The position numbers and the translations under genes were made by a program. Shown here one piece after another: positions 32,971 to 40,791 of a DNA stretch of 64,000 nt; within the stretch, counting starts at the first letter, position 1; every line of letters begins with the position of its first letter. The notes beneath the pieces were generated by a model that was given only the letters and a program-made list of their open reading frames with translations, was not told where the DNA came from and ran no database searches. The stretch lies in contig JAFWRO010000018.1 of the NCBI GenBank assembly GCA_017519885.1, forward strand, positions 1-64,000. Direction: 5' to 3'. The DNA comes from Liminaster sp017519885. Lineage in GTDB: Bacteria; Bacteroidota; Bacteroidia; Bacteroidales; UBA3663.

Positions 32971-34992
32971 TTAATTGATCCGTTCGATTCTGATGCCAGC
33001 TCCACCGCTGCGTGCCAGACGCAGGGTCAGTGTGGATTGGCAGGTTACCTCCTGCTGGCGGATGGTCATCTCGTAGGGATTGAGCTCGAAGTCGGCTGTG
33101 GGACCATCCTCGTAGATGACAGCACGGTAGGTGGCACCCTCATCCAAGAAGTCGAGTCGTAGGTCCAGGGTGCGCGCCTCCTCGTTGGTGATGCTGCCCA
33201 CCCACCAGTTGTCGCCACCGCGCTCCTTGCGTGCCACGGTCACGTACTTGCCGATTTCTCCATGGGGCACAAGGGTCTTGCTCCAAGTGGTCGGACAGCT
33301 CTCGATGAATGTCAGTGCAGGTTGTCCCTCGTAGTTCTCGATGGCATCGGCTGCCATCTGTAGGGGGCTGTAGATCACCACAAATTCGCCCAGTTGCTTG
33401 GCAAGGGTGGAGTGGGGGTGAGTGCCTTTCACGACTTCCGAGAAGTTGAAGATAGCAGGTGTAAAATCGGTAGGTCCTGCCAGGCAGCGCGTAAAGGGCA
33501 AGGTGACGGTATGTGCAGGTGGATTGCCGCCCTTCACGTCCCAGGCATTGTATTCCTGTCCGCGCACGCCTTCCTGTGTCATCAGGTTGGGCAAGGTGCG
33601 TTGCAGGCCTGTCGGCATAGCTGGCTCGTGGTTGTCGATCATGATGTGATGCTTGGCTGCTGTCTCGATCACCTTGCGGTAGTGGCGGATGCCGTACTGC
33701 GACTTGGCGAGTTCCTTGCCGTCGAAGTAGTGGCCCACATATCCTGTCTTCACTGCGCGGATGCCCAGCCTGCTGAACCAGGCAAAGGCTTCGTCCATCT
33801 GCTCCTCGAGCAGGCGGGTGTTGCCCCAGGTCTCGGTGTGTCCGATGAAGCGCACGCCCTTCGAAAGGGCATAGTTGCAGACTTCTTCGATGTCGAAGTC
33901 GGGATACGACTTCAGGTAACTGATCTGCTCGCCTTCGCCCCATCCGGGATTCCATCCTTCGGCCAGCACGCCGCTGAATCCGTGTCGTGCAGCGAAGTCG
34001 ATGTAGCGCTTCACGTTCTCGGTGGTGGCTCCGTGCGTTGGTCCCATCTCCCAGGTGTTCTGCTTCTTGTGGATGCTCCACCAGATGCCGAGGTAACGGC
34101 CGGGCTCTATCCACAAGGTGTCTTCCCACTGGCAGGGCTCGTTGAGGTTGAGCATCAGGCGCGAGGTCATCAGGTCGCCCGGTCTTTTGCCGATGATGAT
34201 GGTGCGCCAAGGGGTGCGTGTCTCGTCCTGGCAATACACCTTCACGCCGTTCTGCCAAGGGGTCAGGGCTGTGAGCAGGCGTATGCTGCCGTCATTTCCT
34301 GTCCGTGGAGTCAGGTTGATGCTTGCATAATCGACGAGGGCAGCCTCGTGGAGGGCCAGCAGCAGCGAATCCTCGTATTCGATGGTCAGGGGAGTGCACA
34401 CCGTGTCCTTGCGGCTCAGCAGGTCGGCCTGGTAGATACCCTCGAAGTATTCCGTGCGGTTGCTGGGTATCGACCATGCCTTGGCATCGTGAGCCAGGGT
34501 AATCTCGGTCAGTTCGTCCATGATCTGGTATTCTGCTCCCGGCTTTGTTCCAGGCAGGATGTAGCGGAAGCCCAGTCCGTCATCAAATACGCGGAACACC
34601 ACCGTCATCATCCTTTTCTGTCCCGTGCGCTCCTTGAAGTTCACGGTCAATTCGTTGTAGCGGTTCACCACGGTCTCGTCCTCGCCCCAAAGCTGTGTCC
34701 ACGTCTCGTCGGTCGAGGCAGTCTTGCTGCCTTTCATCTCGACGCGTTCGCCCAACGGTCCGTCGTTGAGCACGAAGCCAAGGTGCGAAGGAAGCACAAG
34801 GTCCTTCGAACCATACGTCACCTGGTAGTAGGGTTTCTCGGAGGCCACCCCGACGGAGACCTTGATTGCTCCGTCGGGTGAGGTCACCGATACACACTTT
34901 GCATGAACACTTGCAAAGTGACTACACACACACATTATTAAACAAAAACCAAAAAACGAAAAATGATTGCGCATATAGTTTATAATATACAT
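32971..34992 (-). CDS. susB: GH97 alpha-glucosidase (SusB-like)
   Basis: A 673-residue exported enzyme that releases glucose from imported starch oligosaccharides, normally in the periplasm. The N-terminal beta-supersandwich begins KCVSVTSPDGAIKVSVGV. The TIM barrel contains LAEGWNPGWGEG, AVKTGYVGHY, the catalytic-region IDNHEPAMPTGLQRT and MTQEGVRGQEYNAWD. As I recall, retaining GH97 galactosidases carry Asp in a KVDF motif where this protein has KTGYV, so the inverting alpha-glucosidase type fits. The ATG at 34992 is used; ATG at 34974 would give a cleaner signal peptide. It is the first gene of the starch operon, with a full promoter at 35078-35109. Confidence 0.92.
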   Translation of the reverse strand: MYIINYMRNHFSFFGFCLIMCVCSHFASVHAKCVSVTSPDGAIKVSVGVASEKPYYQVTYGSKDLVLPSHLGFVLNDGPLGERVEMKGSKTASTDETWTQLWGEDETVVNRYNELTVNFKERTGQKRMMTVVFRVFDDGLGFRYILPGTKPGAEYQIMDELTEITLAHDAKAWSIPSNRTEYFEGIYQADLLSRKDTVCTPLTIEYEDSLLLALHEAALVDYASINLTPRTGNDGSIRLLTALTPWQNGVKVYCQDETRTPWRTIIIGKRPGDLMTSRLMLNLNEPCQWEDTLWIEPGRYLGIWWSIHKKQNTWEMGPTHGATTENVKRYIDFAARHGFSGVLAEGWNPGWGEGEQISYLKSYPDFDIEEVCNYALSKGVRFIGHTETWGNTRLLEEQMDEAFAWFSRLGIRAVKTGYVGHYFDGKELAKSQYGIRHYRKVIETAAKHHIMIDNHEPAMPTGLQRTLPNLMTQEGVRGQEYNAWDVKGGNPPAHTVTLPFTRCLAGPTDFTPAIFNFSEVVKGTHPHSTLAKQLGEFVVIYSPLQMAADAIENYEGQPALTFIESCPTTWSKTLVPHGEIGKYVTVARKERGGDNWWVGSITNEEARTLDLRLDFLDEGATYRAVIYEDGPTADFELNPYEMTIRQQEVTCQSTLTLRLARSGGAGIRIERIN

Positions 34993-35002
34993 GATCGATT
35001 TT

Positions 35003-35028
35003 TAATACGTGTTTTGTAATACGTGTTT
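35003..35028. repeat. 12-bp direct repeat in the GH97 leader
   Basis: TAATACGTGTTT occurs at 35003-35014 and again at 35017-35028, a spacing of 14 bp, inside the expected 5' untranslated leader of the GH97 transcript and 10 bp before its start codon. It could be an RNA- or DNA-binding site; nothing else supports this. Confidence 0.5.
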
Positions 35029-35077
35029 GATGAAGATAATTTGTGTTTTCACAAGCCATTGGTTGTGCTTTCGGGTG

Positions 35078-35109
35078 CAAAGATATAGGGTTTTATGATA
35101 GCTTCCAAA
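35078..35109 (-). promoter_or_regulatory. Full promoter of the starch operon (GH97 first)
   Basis: On the - strand TTTG (35109-35106) and TATCTTTG (35085-35078) are separated by exactly 20 bp. The leader to the GH97 ATG is about 80 nt. Confidence 0.85.
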
Positions 35110-35113
35110 CGCA

Positions 35114-35133
35114 TCAAAGTAAAATCAAAGTAA
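35114..35133. promoter_or_regulatory. Candidate activator site: two 9-bp direct repeats
   Basis: TCAAAGTAA occurs at 35114-35122 and 35125-35133, 11 bp apart, so both copies face the same side of the helix. The pair lies 5 bp upstream of the -33 element of the GH97 promoter, where an activator such as the divergent SusR-like protein would bind. The assignment is inference from position and spacing. Confidence 0.55.
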
Positions 35134-35236
35134 TCTGTAAATATAAACTATTGATTATCAGCATTGACAATTTATTCGTTCAAGATAAGAATCTAAATGT
35201 TTTCAATCCGTAATTCCCCTCTTTTTCGCGCTAAAA

Positions 35237-35268
35237 TTTGGAGAATATTATTTTATTTCGTATCTTTG
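35237..35268 (+). promoter_or_regulatory. Full promoter of the SusR-like regulator
   Basis: TTTG at 35237-35240 and TATCTTTG at 35261-35268 with exactly 20 bp between. The ATG at 35304 follows 35 bp later. The rest of the 311-bp divergent gap (34993-35303) is AT-rich. Confidence 0.85.
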
Positions 35269-35303
35269 CAGCGAGAAAACAATCCATCAATCCCCTTTGT
35301 CCC

Positions 35304-36956
35304 ATGAAATGTATCGCCCTGATCGCCGGTCTCCTTTTTCTTCCCCTTTGCTGTTCCTTTGCGGCCAGCACCACCAACCAACAGCTCTATCAGACCCTCG
35401 ACAGCCTGATAGAGCATCAGCAGGACATCATTGCACAGAAGGAGGTACACATCAGCCACATCCACGAGGGCATCCATGGCCTTGCACTCACGCCCGCGCA
35501 GGAATATACTTATAATATGCGCCTGTACGACGAGTATCTGGCCTTTAATTTCGACTCAGCCTATTACTACATCGACCGCAATCTCCACCTCCCGCGTCAT
35601 CCGGGCGACTATCAGCACTTCGCCCTCAGCGCCATCCGCATGGCACACATCCTCGCCGTATGCGGACTCTTTGACCACGCCTATTCCCAACTCTCTGCGA
35701 TTTGTGCCGACAGTCTGACCAATCCGCTGCGCGTCGAATACTACAATCAGTGGAGCGAGATTTTTCTCTACCGTTCCGAAATGGAGCGTTACACCCCCTT
35801 CTCCAGTCAGGATACCGACAGTGCCCAGTACTATCGCCAGCTGGTCATGCAGATTGCTCCGAAGGAATCGTTCGACTACGTTTCCTGCCTCGCCAACTAC
35901 ACTTGTGAGAAGGGCGATGTCGATCTGGCCATTGAGATGTATGAGAATTTTCTCCCTTCGCTTCAGCAGGGCACACGCAGCTACAGCATCGTGGCAAGTA
36001 CGCTTGCCTATTTCTATTCGCGCATCCAGAAGTACGATCAGCAGGAGCGCTATCTGCTGCTCAGTGCCATCAGCGACCTGCGGGGCGCCATTCTCGAGAA
36101 TAACTCCTTCCGCGAACTCTCGTCCATCCTGCTCGAACGCAACGATACGAAGCGAGCCTATGCCTACCTCGTCCATGCCAGTAGCGATGCGCGTCGCTAT
36201 GGCAGCCGCCTCCGCAGCATGCAGGCAGCCCAGATGTCACCGCTCATTCTCAAGGCCTACGACCTGGAGCGCACCCAGTCGCAGCGTCGCATCTCCATTC
36301 TGCTCATCATCGTTTCGGTCATCGCTCTTCTGCTCATCGCCACCATCGCCTTTATCTTGGTGCTGCTGCGCAAGCGCCACCTTTATACCCAGGCTGTACG
36401 CAATGCCTCCGCTCAGATTCGTGTCATGAACAAGGAACTGGCTCAGCGCAACACCGAGGTCGAGCGCATCAACCAGGATATGAAGGAGAGCATCCGCATC
36501 AAGGACGAATACATCGGCCGATTCCTCGAACTATGCAGCACCCTCATCCGTCGTGGCGAGGACCGTGCCCGTCAGCTCTATCGCCTTTCGCGCGAAAGGA
36601 ATGTCACCGAACTATATGCACAATTAAAGAGCCAGACGCTCATCAACGATGGCTATCGGCTCTTTCACCAGAATTTCGATACGGCATTTCTCAACATCTT
36701 CCCCAACTTCATCAGCGAAGTCAATCGCCTGATGATTCCTGGCAACGAGTTCGAGGTCGGTGACGATGGCGCACGCCTCACCACCGAGCTTCGCGTCCTT
36801 GCCCTCCTGCGCCTCGGCATCACCGACAACCAGAAGATTGCCGACATCCTCCGCTCCAGCATCACCACCATCTACACCTATCGTTCCAAAATCAAGTCCC
36901 GCGCCATCGACAAGGATTCATTTGAAGACAATATTCGGAAGATAGCCACCTATTAA
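35304..36956 (+). CDS. susR: SusR-like membrane-bound transcriptional regulator (DUF6377)
   Basis: A 550-residue regulator that probably senses maltooligosaccharides in the periplasm and activates the divergent starch operon. A signal sequence (MKCIALIAGLLFLPLCCSFA) is followed by a periplasmic helical, TPR-like sensor (residues 25-325). One membrane helix (about 330-355, ISILLIIVSVIALLLIATIA), a cytoplasmic coiled coil (370-415) and a C-terminal helix-turn-helix (LLRLGITDNQKIADILRSS) complete it. This architecture matches Bacteroides SusR and the DUF6377 family. The start at ATG 35304 fits the promoter at 35237-35268; in-frame upstream codons would overlap it. The position opposite GH97-susCD strongly supports the role, though direct ligand evidence is absent. 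Confidence 0.85.
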   Translation: MKCIALIAGLLFLPLCCSFAASTTNQQLYQTLDSLIEHQQDIIAQKEVHISHIHEGIHGLALTPAQEYTYNMRLYDEYLAFNFDSAYYYIDRNLHLPRHPGDYQHFALSAIRMAHILAVCGLFDHAYSQLSAICADSLTNPLRVEYYNQWSEIFLYRSEMERYTPFSSQDTDSAQYYRQLVMQIAPKESFDYVSCLANYTCEKGDVDLAIEMYENFLPSLQQGTRSYSIVASTLAYFYSRIQKYDQQERYLLLSAISDLRGAILENNSFRELSSILLERNDTKRAYAYLVHASSDARRYGSRLRSMQAAQMSPLILKAYDLERTQSQRRISILLIIVSVIALLLIATIAFILVLLRKRHLYTQAVRNASAQIRVMNKELAQRNTEVERINQDMKESIRIKDEYIGRFLELCSTLIRRGEDRARQLYRLSRERNVTELYAQLKSQTLINDGYRLFHQNFDTAFLNIFPNFISEVNRLMIPGNEFEVGDDGARLTTELRVLALLRLGITDNQKIADILRSSITTIYTYRSKIKSRAIDKDSFEDNIRKIATY

Positions 36957-36992
36957 AAGAAGCTTAACACTCCATAAAACAAGAAAAACATT

Positions 36993-37631
36993 TCAAACCT
37001 GTTCCCACTCCGTCCTGCAACCTTTCTCGATGGCTGCGAGCGAAGCGGGGCTGGCTCCTACCACGATATTGCGGCCCGTGGTGTTGCTGTTGAGCAGAGG
37101 CAGATCGTCGCTGTGATCGGTGATGACGACATCGAGCTCCGCCTTGTGCACCTGCAGCAAGCGCTGCAGGGCCTCGACCTTATGCTGCCCCACATTTTCC
37201 TTCCACTCGCCAATGACAACCTCAGAGGGAAGCAGCGTGCCGCAGCAGAGGTCCATATTGAGAAACTCGGCGATGGCGTGCGCATAGAACGCGGGTGCCG
37301 CCGTGGCGAGCACCAGCAGATGCCCTCGGTTGCGATAGGGCTCCATAAGCTGCTGCACAGGCACGTTGAGGTAAGTCATCTCCTTTTCGACGAAGTGGTC
37401 GAGACGGCTCTTCTGCGTCATAAAGGCGGCGGTGCGGTCGAGCAATGCCTGCTTCATGCGGCTGTGGCTGACGAAGCGCAGCTTCCGCAGCACGACCCAC
37501 CACAAGATGCTGAAGCAGATGTCGAACTGGAAGTTATGGAGCGCAGCACTACCGCAGTAGCTGAGGTAGTCGCGAAAGGTGTTGGTGCTTAGTAGGGTGC
37601 CGTCGAGATCGATGGCGAGGGCTTTGCGCAT
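36993..37631 (-). CDS. HAD-superfamily (subclass IB) phosphatase
   Basis: A 212-residue cytoplasmic hydrolase. Motif I is AIDLDGTLLST at residues 6-16, the helical cap spans about 20-90, motif II/III region includes LATAAPAFYAHAIA and motif IV is VITDHSDDLPLLN. The layout resembles SerB-like HAD-IB proteins, but the substrate is unknown. It lies 53 bp after a phosphoribosyltransferase-like gene on the same strand, so the pair may be co-transcribed. Confidence 0.85.
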   Translation of the reverse strand: MRKALAIDLDGTLLSTNTFRDYLSYCGSAALHNFQFDICFSILWWVVLRKLRFVSHSRMKQALLDRTAAFMTQKSRLDHFVEKEMTYLNVPVQQLMEPYRNRGHLLVLATAAPAFYAHAIAEFLNMDLCCGTLLPSEVVIGEWKENVGQHKVEALQRLLQVHKAELDVVITDHSDDLPLLNSNTTGRNIVVGASPASLAAIEKGCRTEWEQV

Positions 37632-37684
37632 TATCGTGAATTGACTTGAATTTTATTTTTTATCAAGAATTAGAGATAGAGAAT

Positions 37685-38296
37685 TTACCGATAGTCGTTG
37701 GACCAAGGGAAACGACAGAGGGTACGGTTGTGATAAAGACAGAAGTCGGCATCGCAGATTGGATGAGGAATAGTGACGGTGATGACTGCAACGCGAATGG
37801 TGATGTCGGGGAATTGCTTCAACAACTGAAGACGAGCCTGTTGGATCGTAGCACCCGTGTCGATGGCATCATCGATGAGAAGGATTGAGGGGTTTGAAGG
37901 GTTTGAGAGGTTTGAGAAGTTTGAAGGGTTTGAGAGGGTTGAAGTGATATCTTGGGGCAGACGGATCGTGCCGATTCGAACGGGGTCTTTCCCCTTGCTG
38001 CGCCACTCGTTGACGCGGCTCTCGACAATACGGAGAGTGTTGCACAACCACAGGGGCAAATGCTGCAACAGGCGATGCGCAAGCCCATTGCTCTTCTGTT
38101 CTGTACCAGGTCGCGACAAGCGCACTTCGCAGTAAGCTGCTTCGGGGAAATCATTTCGCATCCGGCGGGCAACTTCGGCACCACCATGCTGAATGCCGAT
38201 AAGGAGCGACGGAGTGAACCCTCCAGCCTTGACGCGACAGGAGAGTTGGCTACAAGCCTCAGCCAAAAGGGCAGGAGTAAAAGTTACAACAGACAC
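37685..38296 (-). CDS. Phosphoribosyltransferase-family protein with inserted three-residue repeat
   Basis: A 203-residue type I PRTase-like protein. LLIGIQHGGAEVARRM forms the N-terminal substrate loop and ILLIDDAIDTGATIQQA the PRPP-binding motif. Directly before that motif (residues 118-135) the protein contains a run of Ser-Asn-x triplets (SNPSNFSNLSNPSNPS) encoded by a 9-bp tandem array at 37893-37944. No such repeat is usual in PRTases, so it looks like an expansion tolerated in the loop ahead of the core strand. The enzyme's base substrate is unknown. The region upstream of the gene holds another array and a REP-like element. Confidence 0.8.
   Translation of the reverse strand: MSVVTFTPALLAEACSQLSCRVKAGGFTPSLLIGIQHGGAEVARRMRNDFPEAAYCEVRLSRPGTEQKSNGLAHRLLQHLPLWLCNTLRIVESRVNEWRSKGKDPVRIGTIRLPQDITSTLSNPSNFSNLSNPSNPSILLIDDAIDTGATIQQARLQLLKQFPDITIRVAVITVTIPHPICDADFCLYHNRTLCRFPWSNDYR
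37893..37944. repeat. TTTGA array, 9-bp period, inside a gene
   Basis: TTTGA starts at 37893, 37902, 37911, 37920 and 37929, each 9 bp apart, followed by a last unit at 10 bp. On the coding (-) strand it encodes Ser-Asn-x triplets directly ahead of the PRPP-binding motif of the phosphoribosyltransferase. Confidence 0.88.
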
Positions 38297-38304
38297 GGGA
38301 GGTG

Positions 38305-38380
38305 GAGGGGTTAAGAAGGGTTAGGAGGGGTTCTGAAGAGTTCTGAAAGGTTCTGAAGAGTTCTGAAAGGTTGCTCCCGT
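38305..38380. repeat. 10-bp array upstream of the phosphoribosyltransferase gene
   Basis: Consecutive decamers TTAAGAAGGG, TTAGGAGGGG, TTCTGAAGAG, TTCTGAAAGG, TTCTGAAGAG and TTCTGAAAGG run without gaps in the 162-bp space between two genes. The units resemble those at 8431-8460. Confidence 0.85.
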
Positions 38381-38404
38381 TGGTCGCGTCCGAGGGAAGC
38401 GAAA

Positions 38405-38445
38405 GGTTGCTTCCTTCGGGGCGCGCGAGCAGAGCTCGGAGCGAA
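38405..38445. repeat. REP-like 41-bp element, copy 2
   Basis: Matches 29834-29874 at 36 of 41 positions, with the centre CGAGCAGAGCTCG. It follows the decamer array at 38305-38380 and lies just beyond the 3' end of the family 2 glycosyltransferase gene. Confidence 0.7.
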
Positions 38446-38458
38446 GGGTGAAGAGGGG

Positions 38459-39412
38459 TTACCTCACGAGGAGGAAGGAAAAGAGGGAGGTGAGGCGATT
38501 CTTGAAGCGGGCTCGGGAATCGCGGATACTTTCGGAACGTAAGGTTTTGATGTGCTGCCAGCAACGATGGGCCATAGCCTTGTTGGCATCGGTGTGAGGC
38601 TGACGCGACAAGAGACGGAGGATGTTGAAGGCAACGCTTAGGCGACGTTCGCGGGCTGCACGAACGTATTCAGGCTGACCCGTCACCATAAATTGTGCCT
38701 CAAGGGTCTCGAGCACCTCGAAGGCGTCGTTTCGACGAATGGAGAGGCTGTTGAGCGTACCGCTATCCTGCTTGAAATAGAAATACATCGGGACATCGAC
38801 CCACACCATACGCTGAATGCGAGGATAGACCTGCGCCATAGCATACAGATCCTCATAAACGCGATAGACAAGGGGGAAACGCAGTCCTTCGAAAAGGGAA
38901 CGACGGAAGAGTTTGCAGGGCGAAGAGTCGGCCATACCCTGCTGATAGAGCATACTAAGCATTGCCTGTTCGGCGGTCAGCACCTTCGTCTGATAGTCCC
39001 TTGAAAGGGATTGCCTCAGTCGATCTTGACCATAGTCACTGCGTTTCGATTCGGGAATAATCTGATAAGGCGACTGGACGATGTCGGCCTGATGCCGAAC
39101 CATTTCTCCTGCCAATACCTCAAGATACCTCTCATGTACAACATCGTCGCAATCGATGAAGGCGATGTATTCCCCACCAGCCACCTCAAGCCCTTTGTTG
39201 CGGGCAGCCGAGGGACCTCCATTCGGCTGATGAAACACCGTGACACGCGCATCGCGGCAGGCATAGTCGTCGCAAACGTCCCCGCTCCCATCGGTCGAAC
39301 CATCATCGACGACGATGACCTCGATGTCGCGATAGGTTTGCGACAACACCGAGTCGAGGCAAGCGGGAAGGTAGGCTACCGCGTTAAATACAGGTATAAT
39401 AACGGTGATCAC
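38459..39412 (-). CDS. Family 2 glycosyltransferase
   Basis: A 317-residue cytoplasmic inverting glycosyltransferase. The GT-A nucleotide-sugar domain begins MITVIIPVFNAVAYLPACLDSV, with VDDGSTDGSGD, GGPSAARNKGLEV and the metal-binding FIDCDD. The C-terminal part is helical. It likely decorates a surface glycan, but it stands apart from the main polysaccharide cluster, with repeat-rich gaps on both sides. Acceptor and donor sugars are unknown. Confidence 0.9.
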   Translation of the reverse strand: MITVIIPVFNAVAYLPACLDSVLSQTYRDIEVIVVDDGSTDGSGDVCDDYACRDARVTVFHQPNGGPSAARNKGLEVAGGEYIAFIDCDDVVHERYLEVLAGEMVRHQADIVQSPYQIIPESKRSDYGQDRLRQSLSRDYQTKVLTAEQAMLSMLYQQGMADSSPCKLFRRSLFEGLRFPLVYRVYEDLYAMAQVYPRIQRMVWVDVPMYFYFKQDSGTLNSLSIRRNDAFEVLETLEAQFMVTGQPEYVRAARERRLSVAFNILRLLSRQPHTDANKAMAHRCWQHIKTLRSESIRDSRARFKNRLTSLFSFLLVR

Positions 39413-39463
39413 GGAATAATTATAAAATAAGTAACTATTCAGAATTAACTATACATATTTTTC

Positions 39464-39572
39464 TTTTAACACGAATTATCGCGAATTATCATAAATTTTT
39501 CAGTATGTGTCTATATATGACCCACCTTGCATAATAATAATTCATGTCAATTCATGATAATTCGTGTTAAAA
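39464..39572. repeat. Long inverted repeat of 10-bp units
   Basis: The outer 17 bp are perfect (TTTTAACACGAATTATC at 39464-39480 with GATAATTCGTGTTAAAA at 39556-39572). Both arms continue inward as degenerate decamers of the type CGAATTATCG and TAATTCATGT. About 35 bp of unrelated sequence separate the arms. It occupies the otherwise empty 232-bp gap between glycosyltransferase and fmt genes. Confidence 0.8.
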
Positions 39573-39624
39573 AACAACGCATATAATTATCGTTAATTTT
39601 GGTTACATACTTAATTATTTACGG

Positions 39625-39659
39625 TCAACTCTAAACTCTCAACTCTAAACTCTAAACCC
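39625..39659. repeat. CTCTAAA repeat across the fmt stop codon
   Basis: Units of AACTCTAA and ACTCTAA type repeat from just beyond fmt into its last codons; the fmt stop (TAG on the - strand, 39645-39647) and the final residues are encoded by the repeat. Confidence 0.65.
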
Positions 39660-40625
39660 ATTTAGCAAAGCACGGACATCCATACGCTTCTTGCCGGGGA
39701 GCTGGAGCTCTTCGAGCGAGAGGATGCCGTCGGCACAGGTGATGTGGATGTAGCTGCGATTGTCGGTATCAATCCTGCCGATGGCTTCAGTGGGTTGCGG
39801 AGTTCCTTCGCTCACAATGCGGGTGCGGAACACCTTGACAGGCGAAAGTCCTGCGAGAGTGGTCCAAGCAGCTGGATAGGGCGAGAGGCCACGCACCAGG
39901 TTGTGCAAAGAGCGCACCGACTGGTCGAAATGCAATTCGCAAGTCTCCTTGAAGATCTTGGGAGCAGGACGCAGTTCGTCGATGCCGGTCGAGGCCTTCA
40001 GGTCCTGAAGGAGCGTATTCTGGTCGATGGTGGGAACGCGACTGAGTTCGCCATCAGCCTCAAGCAGCAGATCGACAGTGCGCGTAACCAACCCCTTGCC
40101 CATCTCCATCATACGATCGTGCAGCGAACCAACATTCTCCTCTGCTCCAATCTCAAGGGGTTGCTTGAGGATGATACGGCCCGTGTCAATCTGATGGTCA
40201 AGGAAGAAAGTAGTGGCACCCGTAACCTTATCACCATTGATGACTGCCCAATTGAGGGGCGCTGCACCTCGATACTGTGGGAGAAGAGCAGCATGCAGAT
40301 TGAACGTACCCAACCGCGGCATAGCCCATACCACTTCGGGCAGCATACGGAAGGCAACGACAATCTGAAGGTCAGCTCGCCAAGCACGCAATGCTTCAAG
40401 GAACGATTCGTCCTTGAGCTTTTCGGGCTGAAGGAGCGGGAGATTATGATCGAGTGCATATTGCTTGACGGGACTATACTGCACCTTGTGTCCGCGACCA
40501 GCCGGCTTGTCGGGCATTGTGATGACACCGACAACATTATAGCCGCCTGTGACCAGCGCATCGAGTGTGGGCACCGCGAAATCGGGCGTGCCCATGAATA
40601 CTATTCGGATATCCTGTTTCTGCAT
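39645..40625 (-). CDS. fmt: Methionyl-tRNA formyltransferase
   Basis: Formylates initiator Met-tRNA using 10-formyl-THF. The 326-residue protein has the N-terminal IVFMGTPDFAVPTLDAL, the catalytic segment FNLHAALLPQYRGAAP with the conserved Asn and His, and LDHQIDTGRI with the catalytic Asp. A C-terminal OB-like tRNA-binding domain follows (VKVFRTRIVSEG). A full promoter lies at 40678-40709, with a 50-nt leader. The final residues FRV and the stop are encoded in a short repeat, a possible slight alteration of the normal C-terminus. Confidence 0.95.
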   Translation of the reverse strand: MQKQDIRIVFMGTPDFAVPTLDALVTGGYNVVGVITMPDKPAGRGHKVQYSPVKQYALDHNLPLLQPEKLKDESFLEALRAWRADLQIVVAFRMLPEVVWAMPRLGTFNLHAALLPQYRGAAPLNWAVINGDKVTGATTFFLDHQIDTGRIILKQPLEIGAEENVGSLHDRMMEMGKGLVTRTVDLLLEADGELSRVPTIDQNTLLQDLKASTGIDELRPAPKIFKETCELHFDQSVRSLHNLVRGLSPYPAAWTTLAGLSPVKVFRTRIVSEGTPQPTEAIGRIDTDNRSYIHITCADGILSLEELQLPGKKRMDVRALLNGFRV

Positions 40626-40677
40626 TGTTCCTATATATTATATAATGTGGCAAAAGAGAGCTTTCCCTTTGACGCGG

Positions 40678-40709
40678 CAAAGATACGCGTTTTGCTGCAA
40701 TTTTCCAAA
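40678..40709 (-). promoter_or_regulatory. Full promoter of fmt
   Basis: On the - strand TTTG (40709-40706) and TATCTTTG (40685-40678) with a 20-bp spacer. It begins directly after the secDF terminator. Confidence 0.87.
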
Positions 40710-40720
40710 TTTTTGAAAAG

Positions 40721-40764
40721 AAAAAAAATGAACCGCAACGTGGATGGCCCATCATTGCGGTTCA
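40721..40764 (-). terminator. Terminator of secDF
   Basis: On the - strand a 10-bp stem (TGAACCGCAA at 40764-40755 pairing with TTGCGGTTCA at 40738-40729) with a 16-nt loop is followed by a run of eight T residues. It lies 27 bp after the secDF stop and just ahead of the fmt promoter. Confidence 0.92.
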
Positions 40765-40791
40765 CATTATTCAAGTCAGGAAGTAATCGAA

